From contig ML210188.1 in the NCBI GenBank assembly GCA_004369085.1, positions 116,254-180,253 of the forward strand: a stretch of DNA of 64,000 nucleotides. Direction: 5' to 3'. The notes beneath the pieces are model-generated. The model saw only the letters and a list, made by a program, of their open reading frames with translations, searched no databases and was not told the origin of the DNA. Every line of letters starts with the position of its first letter. Position 1 is the stretch's first letter. The position numbers and the translations under genes were made by a program. This DNA comes from Coprinopsis marcescibilis (taxonomy: Eukaryota; Basidiomycota; Agaricomycetes; Agaricales; Psathyrellaceae). This document shows, in pieces, positions 24,128 to 41,036 of this stretch.

Positions 24128-24709
24128 TCAAGGGAGTAAATAATTGAGCAAGTTCCAATCGATTCCGGGACATAGTGCGTTGATCATGGAGGTTCCATAG
24201 CGTCGTCAGCTGCGAAGTTCCTGTTTCGTGAGCAAGAACCAGACTTACAAAGGAAGATATTCCTCGTCGTTCGACGTCATCTTCTGCAATCAATAATGTC
24301 ACGCATTCAAATCGCCTTTGGAACTTTTCGCGGTTCAGATAATGCAGAATGTTCGAGGACGCTTCTACGAATTCCAAAGAACCTTGAGGCACATCGACCC
24401 AGAATATGCTGGACTTCCAACCTTTTGAGAAGTACGCAGACTCGAGATTATTTCCTCCCAAACCCAAACCCAAAGCACAGTTACAACTTTCGAGGTGGGA
24501 GGAGAAGAAGGAGGCGCGTTAAGCCTTAATAAATCTGAGCTTTATTTACATAACCGCTAACCCAAAACGAAGCGAAGTTCTAACCTTGGAGCACACACAT
24601 CAAAACTGGTGTAAAGTACAGAAACCGAGACTTAATACTATTATACGACGAAGGAAGCATAATCTAGATAGTCAGGTCGTTTGAAATATTTAATACGGAA
24701 ACTGGGTCC
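24128..24709. other. Intergenic, no supported gene
   Basis: Holds the GT32 upstream region and the downstream region of esterase 1. A 120-codon minus-strand frame (24111-24473) overlaps the GT32 start and shows no domain, so it is not called. The stretch around 24490-24520 is purine-rich. Confidence 0.45.
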
Positions 24710-27099
<2,390 letters not shown>

Positions 27100-27146
27100 A
27101 GAAACGATCGGTTGCAGGAGAATCCACGCTTTTTGCAAACCCAGGT

Positions 27147-27153
27147 CTTTATA
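27147..27153 (-). promoter_or_regulatory. TATA box of esterase copy 1
   Basis: TATAAAG on the minus strand, about 48 bp before the ATG at 27099. Similar boxes at similar distance precede copies 2, 3, 4, 5 and 7, which supports the start choices. Confidence 0.5.
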
Positions 27154-28317
27154 CACCCCGGAGAGACCACCCGACGTCGGAGCTTGTATCCCCCGGGGGT
27201 CCAGTGCATATTGAATTACTGTCATCTTGCACTTGTCGTTCGTGGTGACTATCCAGCATATCTCGCATTTGTGCACTTTGTGGTAAGATTATAAATCCGC
27301 GAAGCTGATCATCATCTTCTATTGACGTAGATTGTTGACTACATGACAATCAATCTTCTTTTGGGCAAGTTGTGACAGTATTTACTGTTTCTGAACTGAT
27401 GGGTGGTGGCGCCTCGTAATTGTGCCTTGGACTGCTTTGGACGGGGCGTCTCACAGCCAGCACACATACTCTTTCTCGGCGACACCTGGCTTGCCCTGGG
27501 CGGTGGGAGAAAGGCAGAAGAGCCTGTATACTTGCCTTTGTGAGATGGGTATTTCCCGCGTGTTACTCCTGGATCTTTCTATTGCAAGTGCGGAACAATC
27601 GATAGTTTGGATATGGCATGTCATGCCCATATGGTCGTTTTCAGGTGCACAGGAAACTGTGTGAGCCGAATGCCGTGTTAACTTCAGGACTTGTGATGAA
27701 TATGAAAACTTTGGCGATTGCCATACGCTCTCGAGAGATTCGGGCTCGGAGGCGTTCAGAACTAGTACCTCGCCATTGGGTGGTCGGGCTGAGGTAAATA
27801 CCACGGATGTGGCGTTGAAGTAAGCGCCCGCGTCGTATAGACTTGCAGCACTATGGTCCGTGCGTGAGCTGAGGGACACGATCGGGTTTGTGTCTCCGAG
27901 AATCTTCCTCATCTTCTGAATTTGGCTGGCCTCTACATTGGAGGGCGTCACCTGTGCTCTCAGCGGGTATATAAGATTCATTCCGATGCCCTGACAACTT
28001 GGTGAGACATCATGCATCATTTACCAGCATTTGGACACAAATTGGCAGGTGGTGCCTGGACAAGCTCGGACTAATGGATGGATTGAGGATAGGAGAACCG
28101 AGATATGTATCATCCACAATGTTCTCGTTCTCAAATTCTGGGGTTGATGAACAGTCTCAAAAACGTCGTGGACGTCCACCGGCATCATCAGGTGGTATTA
28201 TTTTCCGACGAACGTGGGGTACCCCATTTGACCATGCGCAACCAATATAAATTTCAGAACAAATAACCAGGTTAGATACTGAGCAAACCGAGAGTGGAAA
28301 ATGACAGTGGAAAATAA
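27154..28317. other. Intergenic between esterase copies 1 and 2
   Basis: The longest spacer in the array. It contains a 189-codon minus-strand frame (27451-28020), whose first quarter includes VEASQIQKMRKILGDTNPIV. That frame shows no resemblance to the esterases or any family I know, and is either a small unknown gene or a chance frame. Confidence 0.35.
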
Positions 28318-30673
<2,356 letters not shown>

Positions 30674-30710
30674 CGCTGTTTGTTGAGAGAAATACTGCCT
30701 AAGTAGAGGG

Positions 30711-30717
30711 TTATATA
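30711..30717 (-). promoter_or_regulatory. TATA box of esterase copy 2
   Basis: Reads CTATATAA on the minus strand, about 40 bp before the ATG at 30673. Confidence 0.5.
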
Positions 30718-31624
30718 GTCCAGACTCTCAAGGATACTCGCGGCAGTCAACGCGTCACGGATATGCGCAGTACAGCATCCGGAGCGGCAATCAGTGTACC
30801 AACTTGCGTCATTTCACCGGCAGAGCTGACCCTTGTGAGCGTTACTCCTATTCTGAAAGACAGAAATCACCAAATTCCGGCATTTCCAGGCGTTAGGGCC
30901 TGGGTCCGTTACCATAACACGTTCAAAGGGACAACAAACATACCGTCCCAGAGTAACGGAAATGAATCAGAGCTGACCCGAATTCTTGAGCTGCAGTACA
31001 GTGCATAAGACTGGCCAGGCGGGAGGCCTACCACACACGGTGTTAGTCGATGGCACAATGCGTTGGCCGAAACTGTGGCAATCTCACCGAGATATATGTT
31101 GAATTGGCTAAGGGGTATAACAGCCGATCTGCGACCCCAGCTCATTTATAGTGATCGCAGCCAGTCCCAGTTGCAATTGAGCATGGATAATGAGATCTGA
31201 GATGTGGCAGTTCCATACTTTGCGAGTTCTTGGTGGGCTGAAAGCAAAGGCTCATCGGATTCGTGGATGTGGGGATATGTGATGTGGCTGTGCCCGGGAT
31301 CTTCCGACGTCCCAGCTTCAACTTTGCTCTCAAAAACCAACGGAGCTACAAATAAATACACAAAAGACTCAGAATACCAGCTCTTAGAATACCAGCCGAA
31401 GACTACTTTGGGTGATTGGAGAGTAGTGCGAATCTGAGTAAATCGATGGATCAGAGCGTAACTTTGTCGAAGTACTTGAACACTATTACAGTCCCATACA
31501 GTCTGGGTAACACGCCGGCGCTCGTAACCTTGGGTTTGTACCTATTAATTGAACATAATTTTCCTTGCAGTCCAAGTACATCCATGTTTACAAAGTACAA
31601 AAAGCTAAGGGCCAGAATGATAAA
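30718..31624. other. Intergenic between esterase copies 2 and 3
   Basis: About 900 bp with only short frames on both strands and no recognisable gene remnant. Confidence 0.5.
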
Positions 31625-34020
31625 TCAGCGCCTGGTCGAAATGGAGTTGTCGATGGCAAAGGATATCTGTTCTTCACGGTATGTATCTGGGATCACTGTA
31701 GTATTTTCACCATGGAGTTGGAGTAGAACCTGTAGTTATGCCAGATTGAGCGCCTTACCCAGAAGTCGTGAGTTAGAATGACTTACTTTGCTCGAACGAG
31801 TGTAGCGGGGCCAGACAGGTCCTAAAAGAGTGATACAATTAGTTGGCGGGGGCAACATGAATTGAATACATGAACGCACGTCGCGATCCTTTGCTGTCGT
31901 TAGGATGCAGGTTTACAGTGAAGGAGATCCAATAGTCCATCATCATGTTGCTCAGCCTGCGAGCAGAGGGAGATGGGTCCAAGGGGTTACCATAGACAAA
32001 AGCAATCTCTGAACCGTGTTCCACTGAAGCATTAATACACTGGATCAGCTGAAAATAAGGATCGATTAATCATCGCGCGTACCTCCCACGTCGGGCTCCA
32101 CCAGCGGCTGGGGTTGTGTGAAGAGATACCCATAGCTCTTGACACCGTGCCTTGAAGCAACGTCCATCCATTGTCGACGAGGCGCTTCAAACGCCACATC
32201 ACCCACTAGAGCTGTGTTTAGCCTCAGAACATACATTCCACAAACATCAACCACGCACAGATTGAAGATACGCGCTTATATGTCGATGGGAGATCAAAGA
32301 GCTCGCCGCCTGTATTATACGGCGAACCTAATTCAGGAATGTCAGGGTACAGGTCCAGCAGCGTGTCGGCAGTGTTATCCAGTTGAGCTTCGTCGAGAGG
32401 GGGAGATACCAGTCCAACAAGAGCCGCTTTCAAGATAGGCTCATTAATTCCAGGTTGTCTTGCGAATTCTGCTAAAAAGGTGCCTGTACCCAATATTTAG
32501 CGCCGGAACCATGGACTTACCAGATGAATTAGGTTTACCTTCGTCCAAATTTGTTCCTGCCATAAATGGAATTTTAGCAAACCTTCCTTGCTCGTAGAGT
32601 CTTGAAGGAATATCGGGCCAGACCCCCTCTACACCGTCAAGAAGGGGAGCAAAAAATTGGGTGGTATCGACAACCTCTGCAAGAACAGCAGAATATGCAG
32701 TTGCAATCTCTGTTTCAGACGCGTTCTGGAGGCAGGGGAAGACATTTCCACTGGCCGCAATGCTTGAACAGGACGGGATAGCCCCTACAAAATCTTGCCA
32801 CCTGTCTTCGCGATCGGAAGCGGAGAAGGCAGAATTGGAGTTGGCTGATCCTGACTCCAAAATCTAGGATACCAATGTAAATGAGAATGCCAATAAACCT
32901 TGAAGCTGCACGTACTGCTCCGCGCACGAGTTGCTCAAACTCTTGATTGAAGTAAAGAAGTCCAATGCTGATCGCACCGGAACTTTGCCCGAATATTGTT
33001 ATCTGACGGTTTACTTTAGACTACGCGCATTATACGCAGCCTAGGCTTACCTTGTCTTTGTCACCTCCAAAGGCATCAATATTCGCGTGGACCCATTTCA
33101 AGGCAGCCATGACATCCTCAACTCCCAGGTTCAATTCGCGTCTGTCCTCGGCTAGTAAGGCACAAGGCCGTTAGTCCACTTTCCCTACAGAAACCAGAAC
33201 ATCAAGTACCTTCCTTGCCTGCTGGAAATCCAAATGGACCAAGGCGATAGTTGAAGTTAACGTATACAACGGGTGTACCCTGCGACGAAGGTGAGTTTCT
33301 GTAAGGGTATTTATAGAAGTCGGACAGAGGAAGGACCCACCCTTTGGATGCTATGTGAAACGAGTGTGCTTCCGTTGAAGATGCTGGAGGTCCCGAGGGT
33401 AAATGCGCCACCATAGCTGTAGAGATCACTTTTCAGAATCAGATCAAGGTTGGGTTCAACTATCACCATACGTCCATAATAGCTTGTATTAAGATACATC
33501 AGTATTCAACACAGCCCGTCAAATCATACAGAGACATACCACTGGAAGCTTTTCCCCGTACTTCACTCCTGCCGGTCGATGAATATTTATAGTTAGACAG
33601 TCTTCAGAAATCCCCAGAGTCCCCGCCAGAGGCTAAAAGAAAGATGGTTAAACGTATATCACCAAACGGTCTACTCTATTGTATCGTACGCACACCTGGG
33701 GGCTGGAGGCACGCAGGTCCGTACTCTGTGGCGTTGAAGACCGGACCATCAAGATGTGTCTTGAGCACCGGAGATCTGAACCGTAAATCCCCAACGGGAG
33801 GTTCAGCGAACGGAAGTCCTGTCTCAAAGTCAGCAGCTTTCGAAGGGAGTACACTGTGAGAGCTTGGTGACTTACCACCAAAGAAGTGGACACCGGCTTC
33901 GCCAAGGTTGCGTCCAGTAACTGTTGTGCCACCAATATGGACCCTCGGATGGGCATGGGCACCCAGCAGAAGAAAAGAAAAAAGATAGAGAAGCACAGCG
34001 AGCTCCAGAATAATTGGCAT
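31625..34020 (-). CDS. Secreted type-B carboxylesterase/lipase, array copy 3
   Basis: ATG 34018-34020, TGA 31625-31627. The signal peptide is LELAVLLYLFSFLLLGAHA, then HPRVHIGGTTVTGRNL. The oxyanion hole is LLWTYGGAFTLGTSS, where the third Gly is Ala, and it carries the 11-nt micro-exon at 33470-33480. The nucleophile elbow is ITIFGQSSGAISIGLLY, with Gln before the catalytic Ser. The acid motif is MAGTNLDEG and the His motif VEHGSEIAFVYG. Unlike the other copies it has MGTSSIFNGSTLVSHSIQR-like residues instead of NGSEIVAHSVRR. The C-terminus is NSISTRR. No disruption is seen. The altered oxyanion hole and elbow suggest different kinetics or substrate range, as an inference. Confidence 0.87.
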
Positions 34021-34050
34021 TGTTGATGCACTTCTTGGCGATGCTATATG

Positions 34051-34060
34051 TTTTATATAT
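34051..34060 (-). promoter_or_regulatory. TATA box of esterase copy 3
   Basis: ATATATAAAA on the minus strand, 31-40 bp before the ATG at 34020. Confidence 0.5.
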
Positions 34061-34838
34061 CCTTTCCAAAGCCCTGCCGGCTCGGGAATTTAGCCCACCC
34101 TGACCCGACTCAAGGCAGCGCCAGGGTTGGCACAGGATGTTTCAAGGTAATCCGTGTTTGTCATCTTCCCACAAACGCAAGCTTCAGGGTAAAGAGTCGC
34201 AGCAAACTGTACTGTGCGGTACTACTATGTGTGCTTAAGTTAATATGGAATCCCTGTAGTGCGTCGCGTCAGACGAAGTGATGGGGACGCCAGGTTTCCG
34301 CGAGGATCACTTGGTTTCAAATCGCGAACAGATTTCATGTCACTGGTATTTCACAGCTTTTGAGTCCCTCTGTGTTTCATCCACAGCCTTAATAACTGCC
34401 TATCCGCTCACGACGGAAATTGAGGAATCCACCAGGACAAAGGGTGCCAGGCGTTCAGGATCAGAAGGGGATCAAAAGCGCCCATGGCGGGTATCCGGGG
34501 CCCATCCGGGTTCGCAGATCCTAATGCAAGCCCCTTGGAGCTTTCCTATGTTTCACGTAGGCGCTGGTGACGGTGATTCTGTTTTTAGATTTTTGCGGAC
34601 TGTAATAAGGTTAGGATTTCACGGTATACTAGCCTTCTTCGAGTCTATTCCGTGCCTTCAATTCAGACTGTCAAGGCGGTAGATTGAAGCAGCAAGCTAT
34701 TCTGACCTCATGATCGGTCCGCAACTTACTATATGGACTGAACCAGATTTCATTGCACCGATCATATGATATTAAATGTTCAATTAGTCGTGTATCGCAT
34801 GTTCAACAGCACTGCATGGGCCAGCGGAGCAATGAAGC
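34061..34838. other. Intergenic between esterase copies 3 and 4
   Basis: About 780 bp. A 134-codon plus-strand frame (34278-34682) has no domain and no splice context, so nothing is called. Confidence 0.5.
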
Positions 34839-37228
34839 TCAACGCCTGAATGCGATAGAATTGTCGTTGATGTGCCCGATCCTGGCCTCTCTGTAATCGT
34901 CCCTAATGACTGTCGTGTTATCACCATTGAGCTGGATCAAGACCTATCGTAGAAAAAGGAAAGTAAGAATGTGCACAGATAAGATGATAAAAGTCTTACT
35001 TGGTTCGGTTTTGTGTACACTGGCCAGATAGGACCTAAGTGACGATGACTTGGGTCAGGAAAATCACAGAGAATTGTTAAGGGACCCGCACAGCGGTGTA
35101 CGCACGTTTGGAGCCTTTGTCGTCATTGGGGTCCAAGTTGACAGCGAACGAAATCCAGTAATCCATCATTGTTGTGGTTAATCTGCGTCCAGACTCTCCT
35201 GCGTCGAACGCATTGCCGTAAACGTATCCAATCTCAGCGGCGTGTGGGACTGTACAGACACATGAGCACTAGGGTTTAGCATATAACTATGGCTGTTCGA
35301 ACGCACCTCCAGATTCCGGTTGCCCAAATGGCTGAGGTTGCGTGAATAGATAACCATACACTTTGACTCCATGCTCAGCGGCCGCCTGAGTCCATTGTCT
35401 TCGGGGCCCCTCGAAGATCAGGTCTCCTACTTCAAAGTCTCGTCAGAAACAGCACTGAAGTACTTCGAGTACCATCCATATACCACGTACATATAGATGA
35501 GACCCGTTTGTAGAGAGACGGTAAACCGAAGAGTTCTTCTCCGGTTCCATAAGGAGACCCCAAAGCAGGACTGTCCGGGTATAATTCCAAAAGACGGTCG
35601 GTAACCTCTGCAAAATGACCGGGGTCGACAGCAAGCGGAGAAGAAGTGGCCAAGATTTCAGCCCTAATATCCGACTCTGTGTAGTTTTCATTCCTGGCAA
35701 CAGCAGAGAAAGAGGTTCCTAAAGCATTGTTAGAATGCAGACCATTAAATAACTTAACAGTGAGAAATCAGCACCTTCGTCAAGGTTAGTTCCAGCGATG
35801 AACGGAATTCTGGCAAATTTGCCCTTCTTGTAAAGTTTGGATGGGAAGTATGGGAGCAAACTACCTCGGCTGGGGTCCAAAGTAGGTTGCCAGGCCACCG
35901 TAAGCTGATCGGTGTTGAATGAACCCAGATATGCGGCCGATATTTCCTCCTGCGATGCATTTTGCAAACATGGGAAGGTATTCCCAGTAATCGCGAGGCT
36001 CGCGCAGGATGGAATGCTGCGAACAAACCCTTGCCAAGTGAGTTCGCCGCGATCGGCCCTAAACACTCCTGAACCATTGGCTTGACCAGATTCGAAAATC
36101 TGCAGAGTGATGAGTGAGTGTTTTAGGAACCTGTATTATCGTTCGCACCGCTCCACGAACAAGTCGTTCAAATTCTTGGTTCAGAAGCAGTACGCCAATG
36201 TTCATTGCACCAGCACTCTCACCAAAAATGGTGATCTGAACCTTCTCGTTAGTGGAAGGTCAAAGCAAAATAGGAGGAAGGTGTACTTTGCTTTTATCGC
36301 CCCCGAAAACGTGGATGTTAGCATGGACCCACTTCAGTGCAGTGGAAATATCTTGCAAAGCGAGGTTCAATTGAGATCTATCTTCCGCTACATTCGATTG
36401 TCAGCAGGAAGGGAGATGCAGGGAGACCGAATACACACCTTCCTTCCCTTGGGGATATCCAAAAGGACCCAGTCGGTAATTGAAGTTGACATACACAATC
36501 GGAGTGTCCTGACCATTCAAGTAGTCTGGTTTTAGCGCAAAGTTAAAGTAAAGAGCACCGTGCGTACCCGCTGAATGCTGTGGGCAACTATCCCACTCCC
36601 GTTATAAAAGCCAGCCCCGCCAATCAGAAAGGCGCCGCCATAGCTGGTGTTGCATTGAATATAAGGCAGCTGGGATCGAAAGGTATTGGGAAGACTCACA
36701 CCCAAAAAAGCTACACAGACCAGTCAAAAGAACGTATTGAGGAGCTATACGAAGTTTCACGCACTACTGGAAGTTTATCACCCGGTTTCGCACCAGTAGG
36801 CCGATGGACGTTGATCGTCAAGCAGTCCTCAGAAACGTCCTTAATTCCCGGGGTCAAGGGCTATTAACGCCTCAAGTCAGACATTATGTCACATTGGAAG
36901 CCAGTACACTACAGCTCACTGGTTGTAGGCACCAATCGCCATACTCAGATGCGTCGAAAGTTGGAGTATCGAGCCTGGTCTTGAGGACGGGAGGGCGAAA
37001 CCTTAACCGTCCAACAGGTGGTTCAGCAAACGGGATTCCTGGGTTAAAAGACCAAGTTTTAGCACAATATAGCCATGGACAACGGTACCCTTACTCACCG
37101 CCAAAGAATTCGACATTCGAAGTCGTCACATCCCGCCCGATGAGAGTCGTTCCATGAAGTTTGATTTCAGGCGCCGCGAATGCCCCAACGAAGAGCCCGA
37201 AAAGTAACACAGCAGCTTTGTACACCAT
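34839..37228 (-). CDS. Secreted type-B carboxylesterase/lipase, array copy 4
   Basis: ATG 37226-37228, TGA 34839-34841. The signal peptide is MVYKAAVLLFGLFVGAFA, then APEIKLHGTTLIGRDV. The oxyanion hole is LFWVYGGAFLIGGAG, with the micro-exon at 36700-36710. The nucleophile elbow is ITIFGESAGAMNIGVLL, the acid motif AGTNLDEG, and the candidate His sits in VPHAAEIGYVYG, a form shared only with copy 6. The strand before the oxyanion region reads DTPIVYVNFNYRLGPFGY where the other copies have GTPV. The C-terminus is NSIAFRR. Exons are in phase and no stop was found. Copies 4 and 6 look like closest relatives among the six. Confidence 0.88.
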
Positions 37229-37281
37229 TTCAAGGACCGGTGACTTGAAGATCGCTTGTCCTTCAGAGATTGCTGGAGAGG

Positions 37282-37289
37282 CCTTTATA
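37282..37289 (-). promoter_or_regulatory. TATA box of esterase copy 4
   Basis: TATAAAGG on the minus strand, 54-61 bp before the ATG at 37228. Confidence 0.45.
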
Positions 37290-37953
37290 CACCCTAGGGA
37301 ATCGTGACCGGAGGTTCCCAAGCTTCTTCAAGAAAATCACGATTCAAGTCACACAGTGCCCAGTGTATTTCCAGCAACACCGAGCAGCTGCTGCCAGCAG
37401 ATGCATTGATTTACAGCAAGAAGTCACCTGGCTGATGAAATTCAAAGTTCCTGCTCTATCTCGCTCTCTCAGGATGTTCAGAAGAGCTGATCGTAGATGG
37501 ATATCATGATTCAATGCCCAATGTTCGGCAGCCACTAAAGAACGGTCCACGTACTTCATACGGCTTGATCACGATGGCCATGCAGCCAAGGTAAGTATGT
37601 CTGACAGACATAACGGTGCTGTGATGAAGCCAGCCACGATTTTGACAGTACGGCAGCGTGCTAATAGCTGTGTGCTGCACCAAGTGGTTGAATCAATGGG
37701 ATGCTGCCATTCCTTTATTTGCATCAATTTGTTCAGCATCGCAGCGCTTGCGTGGCAGGTCACCAGTCACCGGTCACCACTGCAGTCGAGACTCATGCAT
37801 CATGATTTGAAAGTATTTGCTCTAGGTTCAGGTTCTTTAGCAAAAGACAAAGTTTCATTCGCGTGATTGTCTAGAAATAGTAGTAATACCGCGATACGGA
37901 TAGTGCTTTTAATCGGTGGTAAAGAGTGGGGATGTGTTACGTTGGCCAGAAAA
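37290..37953. other. Intergenic between esterase copies 4 and 5
   Basis: About 660 bp with only short frames. No element or gene remnant is recognised. Confidence 0.5.
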
Positions 37954-40349
37954 TCATCGCCTGAGAGAGGGAGTGTTAGCAATGATGAAGGATATCTGTT
38001 CCTCTCTGTATGTATCTGGAACAGTGGTTATGTTGTTGCCATCGAGCTGAAGCAAAACCTGGAATTGTCGTGGAATTTAGCACCGCAAGAAAAGAAATGG
38101 ATTAAAATTGCCAACTTTGTTCGATTCTTTGTAACGAGGCCAGACAGGTCCTACGAGTAGTAGTTTAGTACACGTTGGTCAGAGCTGCGAGAAAGGAACG
38201 TACTCTGGGTGCCTTTATTGTCATTGGGATCGAGATTTACGGTAAAGGAGATCCAATAGTCCAACATAGCTGTGCTAAGTTTGCGGGCAGAAGGAGATGG
38301 GTCCAACGGTGTACCGTAGACATACGGGAATTCCACCCCGTGCTCCACTGACGCCCCACAAGTTAATACGAAAGAGTAAAAGAAGCGGTCAGGTAGTACT
38401 TGCCTCCCAAAGAAGGGTCCCCCAACGGCTGCGGCTGCGTGAACAAGTATCCGTAGCTCTTCACATTAAGTTTAGAAGCAGCGTCCATCCACTGTCGACG
38501 GGGTGCTTGGAACACCAAATCGCCCACTATGAACATCGTTTAGATCTTGATAGAGCGCAGTTCGATAAAGTCAAAGGCGTACTGATTGACGACAGACGTT
38601 TATACGATGACGGGAGGTCGAAGAGCTCATCGCCCGTGCCATAAGGGGACCCCAGCGTAGGAACATCAGGATACAGTTCTAGCAAGCGACTGATAGTGCT
38701 GTTCAATTGAGCTTCATCCCGAGGGGGCGACACAGTCTCGATAAGCTTTATCTTGAGGATATCCTCTGTCATTCCTGGTTGCCTCCCTGCGTTTGCCAAA
38801 AAGGTACCTAGCAAGGACTTTGTCAGTAACTGAAGTATCGAACGAGCAGAGCCGGAAATTGCTCACCTTCGTCTAAATTAGTTCCTGCGATGAAAGGAAC
38901 CTTGGCAAATTTCCCTTGCTGGTAGAGTTTTGAAGGAGTGTCAGGCAGAAACCCTCCTCTGCCGTCGATCATTGGAATCCAGAACAGCACTGTAGGGTCA
39001 AGTCCCTCGGCAAACGTTGTCATGTATGCATCGGAGATCTCTGCTTCTGATACGCTTTGGAGACAGGGCAAGGCGTTTCCGCTGGTGGAGATGTTTGAGC
39101 ATGAAGGGACAGCGGACACGAAACTTTGCCACCCGCTCTCTCGAACCGCTGCGGAGAAAGAGGGAGAACTATTGGGTGATCCGGATTCAAATATCTAGTG
39201 TGCAACGTCAGTGGTACCGCAAGGACCCCGAACGTACATCGCTGTGCTTACCGCCCCGCGCACGAGTCGCTCAAACTCTGGGTGTAAATATAACATTCCG
39301 ATGGCCATGGCGCCAGCACTTGCGCCGAATATAGTGACCTTAATGTGTTTGGTCAGTGCGGCTGGAACTCGGACTCGGTCGAAATAACGCTCGACTCGCC
39401 TTGTCCTTGTCGCCTCCAAAAGCATCAATATTCGCATTGACCCATTTCAAGGCAGCTATGACATCTTCTAATCCCAGATTCAACTCTCGCCTGTCCTGCG
39501 CTGTTCCATCCAATAAATATGCAATCTTTTTTTGGAATGGCTAAGAAGAACTTACCTTCTTTCCCTGTAGGAAACCCGAATGGGCCAAGACGATAGTTGA
39601 AGTTGACATACACGACTGGGGTACCCTAGGCAACGAAGAGGTTACTATACATTTCCAAACAAGGTCAGCGCATTCGCATACCCTACGGACGCTATGAGCG
39701 ACGATTTCGCTTCCATTGAAGTTGTTAGAAGCCCCAATGACAAACCCTCCACCGTACCTGCGAAGCAAAGATGAGAACATAATTACGCCCTCGCTCATTA
39801 TTGAAACTCACGTCCAAAACAGCTGTGAGAAGGACAATCCTCAGAACGCCGTCAAAGTCCAACGGAGTCACGAAGACATACCACTGGCAATTTTTCACCG
39901 CGTCTTGTTCCTGCCGGTCTATGTATGTTGACGGTCAAGCAGTCTTCGGAAATTTCTAGACCGTCAGATAGTCCAGGCTGAAAGAGTTGTCGTCAACCTC
40001 TGAGTGATCCATTTCTTTGAAACTTACAATTAAAGGTTGTATGCACGAGAAACCGTACTCTGTGGCGTTAAAGGTCTGGCCTTTGAGGTTTGTCTTGAGC
40101 ACAGGGGATTTGAACCTTGACTTTCCGACAGGCGGCTCAGCGAATGGAATGCCTATGGAACAGGGAACGTCGGTGATCTTTTCTGTCAGTGCACTTGGTG
40201 AGCCGCTTACCTCCAAAGAAGTCGACATTGGACTCGGTTATGTCGCGTCCAATAATGGTCGTTCCGCCAAGACGAACCTCTGGGGCGGCTCGAGCGGCCA
40301 GAACAAGATGGGAGAGATAAAATAAAGACGGAAAACACAGAATATGCAT
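37954..40349 (-). CDS. Secreted type-B carboxylesterase/lipase, array copy 5 (GASAG elbow)
   Basis: ATG 40347-40349, TGA 37954-37956. The signal peptide is MHILCFPSLFYLSHLVLAARA, then APEVRLGGTTIIGRDI. The oxyanion hole is LFWTYGGGFVIGASN, with the micro-exon at 39812-39822. The nucleophile elbow reads VTIFGASAGAMAIGMLY, so the catalytic Ser is kept but the usual Glu/Gln before it is Ala. The acid motif is AGTNLDEG and the His motif VEHGVEFPYVYG. The C-terminus is NTPSLRR. It is the closest relative in the window of copy 7 on the other strand: both share YLSHL in the signal peptide, the QPGMTE stretch and SYGYLFTQPQPLGDPS. The rest of the protein looks intact, so the Ala may tune rather than abolish activity. 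Confidence 0.87.
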
Positions 40350-40385
40350 CGGTGATGGTGAAACCTTTCTTCCTATGGGAGCTAA

Positions 40386-40393
40386 TTATATAG
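40386..40393 (-). promoter_or_regulatory. TATA box of esterase copy 5
   Basis: TATATAAT on the minus strand, 37-44 bp before the ATG at 40349. Confidence 0.5.
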
Positions 40394-41036
40394 GGTCCCG
40401 TAGCGAACCCTGCCGACTCCAAAACGTCACCCAGCTGAACCAACTGCCAGAGATCCGACCATCCACCATCCAGAGAAGTCCAGAAACGGCAACATAGCAT
40501 TAAGGTTTTCGACCGACTGGAGCTCCAGCCTCGAGGATTTCCATTGGGCCAGATATCGGGACCACAGGAACCTGGTGAGATTCTTACCAGCAGATGATTA
40601 GCTGAGCGTCTTCTGGTACGAACAATGGCCCCGAACAGAAGCTGAAACTGAATTAAAGTGAGGTATTTCTCCTACTGTCATGTTACGATCACACAGCAGT
40701 CCACACGGCCTGTAACAAATCTTCATGTTTAAATTCCCTTGACCGCAGCATTTGTGGACTGGTTGCCGGGAACGGCATCCATCTGGTCTCCTGCTCTGAG
40801 CGCGAGTCATTCAGTCGGTGCTTGTCGTTCTGTTGATCGGTTGATGAACACATTGGAACACCTGTCCTGAAAGACTTGAATGATGTCAGAACGAAGACAA
40901 CCGCAGTTGCGTTGCCATATGTTTGGTTGGCAAAGTCATTGTGGGCGATCAGGAGACCCGTGTGGCTCGTCTGCTGTACATCGCAAAAACATTGCAATAT
41001 GAATGTTATTAGTACACGGCCCAAACATAGACAGGC
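40394..41036. other. Intergenic between esterase copies 5 and 6
   Basis: About 640 bp with only short frames. The shortest spacer in the array; nothing is called. Confidence 0.5.

Noticed and set aside
24111..24473. 120-codon minus-strand frame upstream of the GT32 gene
   Set aside because: It overlaps the GT32 start in another frame, has no domain, and no splice sites connect it to a neighbour.
27451..28020. 189-codon minus-strand frame between esterase copies 1 and 2
   Set aside because: No similarity to the esterases or a known domain, and no supporting promoter or splice pattern.
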